Origin: Cystobacter fuscus
GTDB lineage: Bacteria; Myxococcota; Myxococcia; Myxococcales; Myxococcaceae
NCBI RefSeq assembly: GCF_002305875.1
Contig: NZ_CP022098.1
Location: 5,580,001 to 5,644,000 of the forward strand
Direction: 5' to 3'
Length of the DNA stretch: 64,000 nucleotides
Part shown: in pieces, positions 27,120-36,800 of the stretch
How the letters are laid out: each line of letters starts with the position of its first letter
Numbering within the stretch: the first letter of the stretch is position 1
Made by a program: the position numbers and the translations under genes
Notes under the pieces: generated by a model
Databases searched by the model: none
What the model was told of the DNA's origin: nothing
Seen by the model: only the letters and a program-made list of their open reading frames with translations

Positions 27120-28772
27120 ATGAAAACCATGAAGTCCACGGCAAAGCGGGTCCTGAAGTCCTTCCTCGGTGGCGCGGCGCTGGCGGCGGCGGGTCTCTTC
27201 GCTCCGGGCACGGCCTCGGCCGCTCAGTGCGTGGTGCAGTCGACGGGAGGCCACATCCCGGCGGCCAAGCTCATTTCCCTCGATCAGGCGGCCCTGGTCA
27301 CCGTCACCTTCTGCAATGGCACCGCCGGCTACAAGAGCCAGACGTTCCTGGTGCGCCCCGATGGCACCGTGCACGTGGGCACCGGCAACACCACGCCCGC
27401 GGGGACGGAGTACGACGTAGGCACGTTCCTCAAGGGCGGCGAGCTCGTCTTCGCCATCCGCGTGCCCGAGACGGGCTACACCTATTACTCGGGTCCGGGC
27501 AGCCGGAATCCGGATGGCATCGTCCACGCCGCGGTGACCGACCTGGGCAACAACAACTACCACGTCGGCTTCGAGGACCTCTACGCGAGCGGTGACGCGG
27601 ACTACGACGACATCAACCTCGTCGTCACCTCCACCGCGCTCGTCGTCGTTCCCGCCGATGACAAGGATACCGACGGCGACGGCATCATCGACTACGTCGA
27701 CAACTGTGTCTCCATCCCCAACGCGGACCAGAGCGACATCGACGGCGACGGCGTGGGTGACGCGTGCAGCACGTACGGCACCTGGTCTCCCACGGGCCCC
27801 ATGTTCCAGGTCCGCATCCTCCACACCGCCACCAAGCTGAACGATGGCCGCGTGATGGTGACCGGCGGCTACAACCCCTCCACGGAAATCTACGATCCCG
27901 CCACGGGGGCCTGGACGCGCTTCGCCGACACGCGCACCAACCACCGCTACCACACCGCCACCAAGCTGAACGACGGGCGCGTGCTGATCGTCGGCGGTGA
28001 TGGCGCCAGCGCCACCAAGTCCGCCGAGCTGTATGACGCGGCCAGCAACACCTGGACGCTCACCGGCAACCTGGCGACGTTCCGCGCGCGCCACACGGCC
28101 ACGCTCCTGCCCTCGGGCAAGGTGCTGGTGGTGGGCGGCATCGACAAGGCGACGAACGCCGCGCTGACCTCCGCCGAGCTGTATGATCCGGCCACGGGCA
28201 CCTGGAGCGCCACCGGCGGCATGAACGAGGCGCGCGCCAACTTCACCCTCACGCAGCTCTCCGATGGCAAGGTGCTCGCCACGGGCGGCGGCACCGGCGA
28301 GGTGCGCTCGGCCACCGCCGAGGTGTACAACCCGGCCACCGGCACCTGGACGCGCGTGGGCAACATGACCCAGCCCCGCAACTCCCACGCCGCCGCGCGG
28401 CTCGCCAACGGCAAGGTGCTCGTGATGGGCGGCGGCGTCGACGGCACGCCCTCCACCACCGCCGAGCTGTTCGACCCGGCCTCCGGCACCTTCACCGCCA
28501 CCGGCAGCATGCACCAGCCGCGCCGCAACCACACCGCCACCTTGCTCCCCACGGGCCTGGTCGCCGTCGCCGGCGGGTACGACAAGTTCACCGGCACCCA
28601 CGGCAAGGCGGAGATGTACAACCCGCTCACGGGCACGTGGATCCCCACCACCGAGATGATCGAGCACCGCTACTCGCACACCGCGACCCTGCTCGATGAC
28701 GGCAAGGTGCTCGTGGCCGGCGGCATCAGCGTCGCCGTGGAGAACCAGGTCACCGCCGAGGTGCTGCACTAA
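27120..28772 (+). CDS. Secreted DUF4114 / thrombospondin-3 / seven-bladed Kelch propeller protein
   Basis: This 550-residue protein has a signal peptide (cut near ASAAQ, residue 35). A DUF4114-like domain follows with the motif GDADYDDINLVV (about residues 160-171). A calcium-binding thrombospondin type 3 stretch (DTDGDGIIDYVDNC, SDIDGDGVGDAC) spans about 181-217. Then come six full Kelch-like repeats and a partial seventh, each with HTATxLxDGKVLVxGG and AELYDPATGTW; the N-terminal strand GTWSPTG would close a seven-bladed propeller. It is probably a surface or secreted adhesion/recognition protein. It has its own promoter and terminator, so it is monocistronic. Confidence 0.85.
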   Translation: MKTMKSTAKRVLKSFLGGAALAAAGLFAPGTASAAQCVVQSTGGHIPAAKLISLDQAALVTVTFCNGTAGYKSQTFLVRPDGTVHVGTGNTTPAGTEYDVGTFLKGGELVFAIRVPETGYTYYSGPGSRNPDGIVHAAVTDLGNNNYHVGFEDLYASGDADYDDINLVVTSTALVVVPADDKDTDGDGIIDYVDNCVSIPNADQSDIDGDGVGDACSTYGTWSPTGPMFQVRILHTATKLNDGRVMVTGGYNPSTEIYDPATGAWTRFADTRTNHRYHTATKLNDGRVLIVGGDGASATKSAELYDAASNTWTLTGNLATFRARHTATLLPSGKVLVVGGIDKATNAALTSAELYDPATGTWSATGGMNEARANFTLTQLSDGKVLATGGGTGEVRSATAEVYNPATGTWTRVGNMTQPRNSHAAARLANGKVLVMGGGVDGTPSTTAELFDPASGTFTATGSMHQPRRNHTATLLPTGLVAVAGGYDKFTGTHGKAEMYNPLTGTWIPTTEMIEHRYSHTATLLDDGKVLVAGGISVAVENQVTAEVLH

Positions 28773-28783
28773 GCACCGGCGAG

Positions 28784-28809
28784 CGCCTCCCGGAGCCACC
28801 CGGGAGGTG
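28784..28809 (+). terminator. Hairpin directly after the Kelch gene
   Basis: CCTCCCGG at 28786-28793 pairs with CCGGGAGG at 28800-28807, extended by a G-T and a C-G pair, 12 bases beyond the Kelch stop. It may act together with the stronger hairpin at 28846-28890. Confidence 0.45.
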
Positions 28810-28845
28810 CTTCCCGCAGAGCGGTCCATCCACACGTCGTGACCC

Positions 28846-28890
28846 GAGGGGCCCTGGCCATCGCGATTCATTCGCGGGCCAGGGCCCCTC
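28846..28890 (+). terminator. Strong hairpin terminator downstream of the Kelch gene
   Basis: A perfect 14-base stem, GAGGGGCCCTGGCC at 28846-28859 with its complement at 28877-28890, encloses a second inner stem CGCGA/TCGCG. It is followed by TCGCGTTTCCC. It isolates the Kelch gene from the aldo/keto reductase gene. Confidence 0.65.
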
Positions 28891-29044
28891 TCGCGTTTCC
28901 CGCTCCTCGTGTCCCCCGGGTACCTTACTTTTTGGTGTGTACCCCACTTTTTCGTGCGTTCTTGTCATATGGAAAGCTCAACTCCTATCTTGCCGCGAGT
29001 CGAACGGAGCCCGCGCGACGCGGGCCATGAGCAGGAGTTGCGTG

Positions 29045-30088
29045 ATGCGCTACAAGATTTTCGGACAGCGGACGGGTCTCAAGGTGTCGGAGCTGGCGCT
29101 CGGCGCCGGCATGTTCGGCACGGCGTATGGCTATGGTGCCGCGCCGGATGAGGTACGCCGCATCCTGCAAGGCTATGCCGAGGCGGGTGGCAACTTCATC
29201 GACACCGCCGACAACTACCAGCTCGGTGAATCCGAGACCTTGATTGGCGAGTTCCTCGCGCCCCGTCGCAATGACTTCGTCATCGCCTCGAAATACAGCC
29301 GGGGCGCCGTGCGGGCCCCCTCCCTGGGAGTGCTCGGCAACAGCCGCAAGGTGATGGTGCAGTCCGTCGAGGACAGCTTGAGGCGTCTCAAGACGGACCG
29401 CATCGATCTCTACTTCGCGCACATGGATGACGGCGTGACGCCCGTCGAGGAGATCGCACGCGGCCTGGATGATCTCGTGCGCGCCGGCAAGATTGTCTAT
29501 GGCGGCCTGTCCAACTTCCCGGCATGGCGGATCGCCACCGCCGTCACCCTGGCGGACCTGCGCGGCTGGGCGCCCCTCGTCGCGCTTCAAACCGAATACA
29601 GCCTGCTGCAGCGCACGACCGAGCGCGAGCTGCTGCCCATGGCGGAGGGCCTCGGGCTGGGCGTCATGGGGTGGTCACCCATGGGCGGCGGGCTGCTCAC
29701 GGGCAAGTACCGCAAGGGGGAGAAGGGCCGCGCCACCGACTTGAAGGGCAGCGTCCTCCATGACGACCCCAAGCGGACGGAGCCCCTCCTCGACGCGCTC
29801 GGCGCCATCGCCGAGGAGCTCGACTCCAGCCCGGGCCGGATCGCCATCGCCTGGGTGAGCGCCAGGGGCGTGCTTCCGGTCATCGGACCGCGCACCCGCG
29901 CCCAGCTCGAGGACAACCTCGCCGCCACCACCGTCAAGCTGAGCGACGAGCAGCTCCGGCGCCTGGATGAACTCACCGCCATCCCCCTCGGCTATCCCCA
30001 TGAGCTGCTCGGTGCCGCCGAGCAGCGCGCGATCATGACCGGCAATCGGTGGGATCAGATCGACTTCCCCTCGCGGACGATTGCCTAG
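29045..30088 (+). CDS. Aldo/keto reductase
   Basis: This 347-residue TIM-barrel oxidoreductase has the expected catalytic tetrad: Asp and Tyr in FIDTADNYQLGESE, Lys in FVIASKYSRGAV and His in LYFAHMDDGVTPVEE. The NADPH site near the C-terminus includes VIGPRTRAQLEDNL. AGGAG precedes ATG 29045, which outranks in-frame ATGs at 28937 and 29027. The substrate is unknown; this AKR branch often reduces aldehydes in stress settings. Confidence 0.92.
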   Translation: MRYKIFGQRTGLKVSELALGAGMFGTAYGYGAAPDEVRRILQGYAEAGGNFIDTADNYQLGESETLIGEFLAPRRNDFVIASKYSRGAVRAPSLGVLGNSRKVMVQSVEDSLRRLKTDRIDLYFAHMDDGVTPVEEIARGLDDLVRAGKIVYGGLSNFPAWRIATAVTLADLRGWAPLVALQTEYSLLQRTTERELLPMAEGLGLGVMGWSPMGGGLLTGKYRKGEKGRATDLKGSVLHDDPKRTEPLLDALGAIAEELDSSPGRIAIAWVSARGVLPVIGPRTRAQLEDNLAATTVKLSDEQLRRLDELTAIPLGYPHELLGAAEQRAIMTGNRWDQIDFPSRTIA

Positions 30089-30147
30089 GGAGTTTCCCTC
30101 GGCCCCCTTGTCAGGTTGCCGGGCGCGCTTGCGTACAGTGCGACCCG

Positions 30148-31470
30148 ATGATCCAGACCCGACTGCTTCCGCTGCTCGCGCTGCTCCTCGTCGCCTGCCA
30201 TTTCCCCGAGACCCCTCCCGGTGGCCCGGGGAAGGAGCCCCCTCTCGAGACCCCGCCCACCTTCACCGTCCACGTGCCGCGTGAAATCACCGGGGATCCG
30301 TCGCTCTACAGCAGCATCCACGTGCTGCTCGGCGATGGAAGCAGGTTCCGTGAACGCCTCGACGAGAGTGGCGTGGCGCGCTTCCATGATCTGGCCATCG
30401 TGGGGCCCCAGGACGTGAGCCTGGTGATGGTGTATTCCACCGGCCTGGTGCGGGTACGGACCTACCTCGCGCTCGAGGGAAATGAGGTCCGGTTGCCCTT
30501 CTTCCTGTACCCGATGTCGAGCACTCCCTGGACGAAGCAGGGCACGCTCACCGGCCGGGTGACGGGCGTGGTCGATTCCAGGTTCCTGTCCGTCTCCGCG
30601 GGCGGCAAGGGGCTCCATGGCTCCACGCGGTTGGCCGCGGATGGGTCCTTCAGCATCGACATCCGCGGTGACGCGCCCGGCACCGTGGACCTCTTCGCCC
30701 AGGAGACCGATGACTCCGAGCAGAAGGTCCTTCGGGTGGGACTCGAGCGGGGAATCGCCGTGGGCTCCGGCGCGACCGTGGGCGGGCTGGAGCTCGAACT
30801 CGATCACCCGGTGGATCAGATGCTCGACGTGGCGGTGGGGGGCAATGGGTCGCGGGGGGGTGAGATGACCGCTTCGCTCCAGTACCTCCTGGATGGCCGG
30901 CTCCTTTTCAGCACGAGTGCCTTCGGGACGCTGCCCCTCGCGGTTCCCGCGATCGCCCGGACGGCCCCCTTCGAGACCCTCACCCCGAGGCTCCGCATCT
31001 CCTCGGGCGAGGCGTCGACGTTCCCCGAGGGCGCGCTTCAGACGGAGGTGCCCGTGGGTGCCACCTCCGCCGTGACGGCCACCTTCCTGGCTCCCCTGCG
31101 CATCACCTCGCCGGCCGTGGGCCCCCTGGAGGCCCCGGGCAGCGCCTCGCGCGCCGGCCTGGTCCTGAGCTGGATTCCCGATGGCTCCGCGCACCTGACG
31201 GAGGTGGAGCTCAATAGGATGGGAGAACCGAGTCCCCTGGCCTGGAGCGTGATGGCTCCCACGTCCATCACCTCGTTCACTCCCTTTCCGCTCCCCACGG
31301 ACCTCGCCCCGGTCACCACCTTCCCCGCGGGCGCCTACGGTGTGGAGGCGACCTCCACCTGGTGGGCCCACGCGAGCGGCTATGCGGACTTCTTCACCGG
31401 ACGCCTGAACCGCGACCCGGGCATGGAGATCCGTGACACCCGGCTCTTCGCCCACGTCGAGCTCCAGTAG
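30148..31470 (+). CDS. Predicted lipoprotein of unknown function
   Basis: The 440-residue protein starts MIQTRLLPLLALLLVACHFP, with a lipobox ending at Cys17. The mature part is beta-rich, with repeated short carboxypeptidase-regulatory-like or fibronectin-like segments (for example VTGVVDSRFLSVSAGGKGLHG and SFSIDIRGDAPGTVDLFAQE) and few charged helices. It is probably exported to the outer membrane. No enzymatic motif is seen. It converges on the PAS kinase gene with only 12 bases between stops. Confidence 0.75.
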   Translation: MIQTRLLPLLALLLVACHFPETPPGGPGKEPPLETPPTFTVHVPREITGDPSLYSSIHVLLGDGSRFRERLDESGVARFHDLAIVGPQDVSLVMVYSTGLVRVRTYLALEGNEVRLPFFLYPMSSTPWTKQGTLTGRVTGVVDSRFLSVSAGGKGLHGSTRLAADGSFSIDIRGDAPGTVDLFAQETDDSEQKVLRVGLERGIAVGSGATVGGLELELDHPVDQMLDVAVGGNGSRGGEMTASLQYLLDGRLLFSTSAFGTLPLAVPAIARTAPFETLTPRLRISSGEASTFPEGALQTEVPVGATSAVTATFLAPLRITSPAVGPLEAPGSASRAGLVLSWIPDGSAHLTEVELNRMGEPSPLAWSVMAPTSITSFTPFPLPTDLAPVTTFPAGAYGVEATSTWWAHASGYADFFTGRLNRDPGMEIRDTRLFAHVELQ

Positions 31471-31482
31471 CGGGATGGTTTC

Positions 31483-33432
31483 TCACCTGGGTCTTTCCGG
31501 CCCTGGCGCGGCGGCCTCGTCCGGTGCCGCGCTGGGCGCCAGGAGATCCGTGGGCATGCGGATGGTGAAGCGGGCGCCTCCCTCCGGGACATTCTCGGCG
31601 GAGATGATCCCGCCATGGGCCTCGACGATCTCCCGGCTCACGTACAGTCCCAGACCCAGCCCGCCGTAGTGGCTCATGGGCGCGGCGCGCTCGAACCTGC
31701 CGAACAGCCGAGGCATGAACTTCTCTGGCAGGCCGGGCCCCTTGTCGGTGATGACGAGGATCGCCTCGGCGCCCTCCCGCTCCATCGAGATCTCGATCGG
31801 GTGGCCGGCCGCGTACTTGAACGAGTTGGACAGCAGGTTGGTGATCACCTGCTCGATGCGGAGCCGATCCCACGTGCCCTCGATGGGCCGCGCCTCCTGG
31901 AGCACGAGCTGACAGTCGACCGATGCGGCCGAGTCGTGCAGGCGCTCGGTGACGTCTCGCACCGTGGCGACCAGATCCATGCGCTCCGGGTGGAGGGTGA
32001 GCCGTCCGGTGGAGATCCGGGAGACATCGAGCAACGTCTCGACGAGATGGGACAGCCGCCCGGTGCTGCGCAGCGCGCGTTCGATCCGGGCCTCGTGCTT
32101 GTGCTCGAGGGAGGCCATGTCCCGTCTCAGGCCCTGGATCTGGAGCTGGAGCGCCGTGAGAGGTGTCTTCAGCTCGTGCGCGGCGATGGAGAGGAACTCG
32201 TCGCGCAGCCGGATCGCCTCCTGGCTCTGGGCGAGTTGGAGGCGCTCCTCCTCCGTGCGCTTGTGTTCGGTGAGGTCGCGCGTCACCTTCGAGAAGCCCA
32301 GGAGCTCGCCTTTCGCGTCCCGCATCACGGTGAGGGTCACGCTGGCCCAGAAGCGCGTGCCGTCCTTGCGCACGCGCCAGCCTTCGTCCTCGACGCGGCC
32401 GTCCCGCCTGGCGGCCTCGATCTGCTGGGCGGGCTTGTTCCTCGCGAGGTCCTCGGGCGGGTAGAAGCGCGAGAAGTGCTCGCCGACGATCTCCCGGGCC
32501 GAGTAGCCCTTGAGGTGGGCCGCGCCGTCGTTCCAGGTCATCACCCGCCCCTGGGGGTCCAACATGAAGATGGCGTAGTCCTTCACGCTGGAGACCAGCA
32601 GCCGGAAGCGCTCCTCGCCGCGCCGCAGTTGCTCCTCGCTCTTGCGGCGCTCGGTGAGATCCCGCGTGACCTTGGCGAAGCCCCGCAGGCGGCCCTCCTC
32701 GTCGCGCACGGCGGTGATGATCACGTTCGCCCAGAAGAGCGAGCCGTCCTTGCGCACGCGCCAGCCCTCGTCCTCGACGCGGCCCTGCTCGGCGGCCTCG
32801 CGCAGCAGATCCCACGGCTTGCCCCGCGCCACCTCCTCCTCCAGGTAGAAGCGGCTGATGGGCTGCCCGATGATCTCCTGGGCCTGGTAGCCCTTGAGTC
32901 GCTGGGCGCCGGGGTTCCAGCTGTTCACCCGCCCATCGGGCTCCAACATGAAGATGGCGTAATCCTTGATGCTCGCGACGAGCAACCGGAAGCGCTCCTC
33001 GCTCTGGCGGAGCTGTTCCTCCGCCTTGCGGCGCTCGGTGAGATCCCGGGTGATCTTCGCGAACCCCACCAGCTTGCCCGTGGGGTCGCGCATGGCGGTG
33101 ATGATCACGCTGGCCCAGTACGACTCGCCATTCTTGCGGATGCGCCAGCCTTCCTCCTCGAAGCGGCCCTCGGCCGTGGCGCACCGCAGCTCGCGCTCGC
33201 ACTTGCCGGCGACGATGTCCGCCGGAGGGTAGAAGATCGAGAAGTGCCGCCCCTGGATTTCCCCCAGGGTGTAGCCGTTGATGCGCTCCGCGCCCTTGTT
33301 CCACGTCTTCACGTGCCCGGTGGGATCGAGCATGAAGACGGCATAGTCCTCGATGTTGTCGAGGATCATCCGCGCGCGCTCTTCTTGAAGGGTCGACAGC
33401 TCCACGATGGCCGACGAGCTCTGATCACGCAT
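31483..33432 (-). CDS. Sensor histidine kinase with three tandem PAS domains
   Basis: This 649-residue soluble kinase has no transmembrane segment. PAS domains lie at about residues 22-133, 146-264 and 275-390. Each has a core DYAxFMLxPxG and a PAC end GWRxRKDGxxxWA followed by GFxKxTRDLTE, so they look like internal duplications. The HisKA phospho-acceptor is His419 in SIAAHELKTPLTALQ. The HATPase has NLLSNSFKY (N box), ITDKGPGLPE (G1) and GGLGLGLYVSR (G2). No response regulator is adjacent. ATG 33432 was chosen because upstream in-frame sequence does not look like coding sequence. Confidence 0.92.
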   Translation of the reverse strand: MRDQSSSAIVELSTLQEERARMILDNIEDYAVFMLDPTGHVKTWNKGAERINGYTLGEIQGRHFSIFYPPADIVAGKCERELRCATAEGRFEEEGWRIRKNGESYWASVIITAMRDPTGKLVGFAKITRDLTERRKAEEQLRQSEERFRLLVASIKDYAIFMLEPDGRVNSWNPGAQRLKGYQAQEIIGQPISRFYLEEEVARGKPWDLLREAAEQGRVEDEGWRVRKDGSLFWANVIITAVRDEEGRLRGFAKVTRDLTERRKSEEQLRRGEERFRLLVSSVKDYAIFMLDPQGRVMTWNDGAAHLKGYSAREIVGEHFSRFYPPEDLARNKPAQQIEAARRDGRVEDEGWRVRKDGTRFWASVTLTVMRDAKGELLGFSKVTRDLTEHKRTEEERLQLAQSQEAIRLRDEFLSIAAHELKTPLTALQLQIQGLRRDMASLEHKHEARIERALRSTGRLSHLVETLLDVSRISTGRLTLHPERMDLVATVRDVTERLHDSAASVDCQLVLQEARPIEGTWDRLRIEQVITNLLSNSFKYAAGHPIEISMEREGAEAILVITDKGPGLPEKFMPRLFGRFERAAPMSHYGGLGLGLYVSREIVEAHGGIISAENVPEGGARFTIRMPTDLLAPSAAPDEAAAPGPERPR

Positions 33433-33826
33433 GGCGCCGAGCCCCGCTCGAGGCGTGGGCGAGGTGCACGCCGCGGCCACGCAGCGCGGAGAGTGGAGCG
33501 AGGGTGGTTGCGAGCACAGGGTGGAAATCGTGCATGGTGCAGTTCTTGACGCAGGAAGCGCCCGGTACAAGGCCCAATCCGAGACGATGCCACGTGTTCA
33601 ACGGCCGGCCCGTGACGCGGCGCGCCCAATGAGCAACCACACGCGACGGATACGCCGTCGCCAGAATGGACGGAAGATCCATCAAATTTTTTGATGTTCC
33701 AACAGTGGAACGCACGAGACCGTTCCCCGGACGCGCACCCGTGGTTTCGGATGGAGGTGCGCGGGTGCTCCCCAGCTTCTCCCGGAGCCGACGGAAGGAC
33801 GGCCGTGCCCGGCTGCTCGTCGGCGG
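33433..33826. other. 394-base intergenic region between two sensor-kinase genes
   Basis: No convincing gene is seen. Its centre is AT-rich and contains two adjacent palindromes (listed separately). A 96-codon leftward open frame (33715 to 33425) overlaps the PAS-kinase start but has third-position base use unlike its neighbours and no known motif. Confidence 0.5.
33680..33712. promoter_or_regulatory. Two adjacent palindromes upstream of the triple-PAS kinase
   Basis: CATCAAA-TTT-TTTGATG fills 33680-33696, and TGTTCCA-ACAG-TGGAACG fills 33695-33712. The second has the same half-sites and spacing as the operator candidate at 258-275 except for the last base. They are about 250 bases upstream of the PAS-kinase start. 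A regulatory role is inferred. Confidence 0.45.
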
Positions 33827-36800
33827 CTAGGGGACTGCTCGCGAGGCGAGTGGGAGTTCGAGCGTGGCCACGGCGCCCCGCTGGGGCCCGTCGCTGCGCA
33901 GGGTGAGCTGGCCTTTCATCAGCTTCGCGGCCAGCGCGCTCGAGTGCAGTCCGAAGCCATGGCCATCCTTGCGCGTGGTGAAGCCGTGGGTGAACAGGCT
34001 GTCCATCAGCTCCGGCGCGATGCCCACCCCGTCATCCTCCACCTGGACGCGCGCCACGTTCCCCTCCGCCGTCAGCCGTACCCAGAGGTTGCGCTTGCCC
34101 TCGGGCATCTGGCCCAGCGCGTGGTTGGCGTTGCTGATGAGGTTGACGAGGATCTGCATCACCTTGTGTTTGTCCGCGCTCACCCGGGGCAGCGCCGACA
34201 TTTCACGGTGGAGGGTGACGCCGTGGCGCTCCAACGCCGCGAGCTGGACGCGCAGCGCGTCGTCGATGAGCTGGGCCAGGTCGCACTCCTCCGTCAGCAG
34301 CGCGTTGCGCGCGTAGGTCTGCTGCACCTGGATGATGGCGCGGATGTGCTCGATGTGCCGGCTCATCGCATCCATGTCCTCCATGAGGCGCATCTGATCC
34401 TTCATCAGATCGTCACTCAGGGCGGCCAGGTAGTCCGGCAGGTGGCCGCCGCGCGGGTCCTTCGTCAGGAAGTCCGCCAGGTCCTGACGGTGCTCCACCA
34501 TCAGGGCCGAGGCCTGCTTCAGCCGGCCCACGCGCAGGGCGCCCACGGCCTTGCGCATCATCTCCAGGTGGATGACGGCGCTGGTGAGCACGTTGCCCAC
34601 GTTGTGCAGCACGTTGGAGGCCACCTCCGTCATGCCCACCTCGCGCGCGGCGTCCACCAGGCGGGCCTGGGCCTGCTTGAGCTCGCGCGTGCGCTCCTCC
34701 ACCCGCCGCTCCAGCTCGTCGTTGGCCTGGTACAGCTCCATCCGGGCGCGCTGCACGTCCGCGTACAGCCGCGCGTTCTCGATGGAGATGGCCGCCTGGG
34801 AGGCCAGGTGCCCCAGGAGCGCCAGCCGCGCCGGGCTGAAGGCATTGGTGGCCAGGTTGTTCTCCAGGTAGAGGGCCCCGGAGAACACCTCCTGCCGGAT
34901 CAGCGGCAGGCACAACACCGAGCGCGCCGTGCCGCGCGCCAGGTACGGATCGGCCGAGAACGCGTGGGGCTTGGAGGCATCGCCGATGAGCACGTGCTCG
35001 CGCGTGCGCCGGACATAGGCGAGCAGGGTCCACGGCAGCTCGTGGTGGCCTCCCTCGTCCGGTTCCAGCGTGGCGCCGTCCGGTGAGAGCCGGAAGAGGG
35101 CCGCCACCGCGAGCGTGTTCTCCTGGGACAACAGCAGGGCGCCCCGCTGTGCGCCCGCGTTCTCGATCGCCGCCTTCATCAGCGCCGTCACCAGGCGCTC
35201 CAGCACGATCTCGCCGGAGACGGCCTGCTGCGCCTTGACCACCGTGAGTGAGTCGATGTGGGTGGAGTCCGTGCCGCTGGTGGTCGTGGTCTGCGCGTCC
35301 CGGCGGGCCTCCGGGGCCGCGAGGTACGGCCACTGGGACTCGAGCTGCCGCACCTTGGCGTAGGCGCCCCATTGCTGGTACGCCGCGTGCGCCTGGTGCG
35401 CGAAGCCCTGGGCGACGAGGGGCAGGTGGCGCGCAAGCCAGAAGCTCGCCGCGAGCTCACTGGCCAGTCCCACGTACTGGATGGCCCCGCTCTCCCGGGC
35501 CGCGCGGATGGCCTCCTCGTAGGCGTGGATCGCCTCCTCCGATCGCCCCTCGAGCCGGGCCCGCTCCGCGAAGACGAGCCGCTCGAGCGCGCGGAAGTTC
35601 TCGGGGCAATTCTCCGCCCATCCCGCGAGCCGCTGATGGTGCCGCGCGATGGCCGCGAGGTCCTCCTGGCGTCGGGACGGGTCCGCCTCGGGGCACGCGG
35701 CCAGGGCCAGGGCGCGGAAGAAGTGGCCCTCGCGCGCATTGATGCTGCCGGTGGTGGCCCAGAGCAACCCGGCCACCTGCTCCGCGGCTTCACGCGCTTC
35801 CGCGTAGGCGCCGCACATGTAGCGCGACTGCAGCTTGAAGAGCCAGTAGTGACACCGCGTGGCGCCCATGCGCTGGGGCGTCATCCGGGCCTCGTAGGCC
35901 CGTTCATCGAAGCCGTCCCCGTCCAGGCTCTGGAACGACGGCGAGTGGCCGCGCAACTGCTGCACGTAGCGCTGCACCACGAGGAGCCATTCGTGGGGAT
36001 CCACGAAGCCCGTCTTGCGCACGACCTCGCCGCGCGCGATCGTCTCCTGGTGGACCTCGTCCAGGGAGTGCCCCATGGCGAGGCGCAGGTTGACGAGCGC
36101 GGCGCCACAGTGAGAGGCGGACGAGGTGCTCCCCGTCAGTCGCGCATGGCCCAGGCCCTCGAGGATGAGCTCCCGTGCCCGGGAGAGGGGGTCGACCCAG
36201 ATGCTGCAGAAGTGGGTGCTCAGCAGCACCCCCGCCCGGTAGGGCAGGCCGTGCCGGTCGACGAACCCGTGGGCGAGCCGCGCGAAGGCCATTCCTTCCC
36301 GGTGGCGCCCGAAGAACGAGCCGGTGATGACGCCGAACCAGGCGTACCCGCTCACGGCGTCGGCCACGAAGCCGTGGCGCACGGTGAGGGAGACGATCCG
36401 GCTCAGGATGACGATGAGCAGGTGGGGATTGCTGGAGTGGGCGGGGGGGAAGAGCTTGAAGAGGGCGGCCACGCCCAGCTTCATGTCCGGGTCGGTCATG
36501 AGGGGCAGCTCGGCGAGGCTCTCGATGGGGCGTGAGCCCAGCAGGCTCCACACTTCCTCATGGGCGGCCACCGCCTCGTCCCAGGTGGGCTGCGGCGACA
36601 CCGGCATGCCCAGCATCGCCAGGCAGGCCATGACGCGGTCCATGCCCAGGAGGAACTCCCCCCGGGCGAAGTGGATGTCCTGGATCAGGAAGGAGACGGC
36701 CACGGTGTCCGCGCGGGTGCGGGCCCGGAGGCTCAGCTCCTCGGCCAGCCGCTGGGCCTCGGAGGTGTTGCCGCTCATGTACTCCGCGCGTATCAGGGCG

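Noticed and set aside
33425-33715. 96-codon leftward frame (MRSTVGTSKNLMDLPS...) overlapping the triple-PAS kinase start
   Set aside because: Third-position base use does not match neighbours, no motif is seen, and its start lies inside a palindrome. Kept only as a note.
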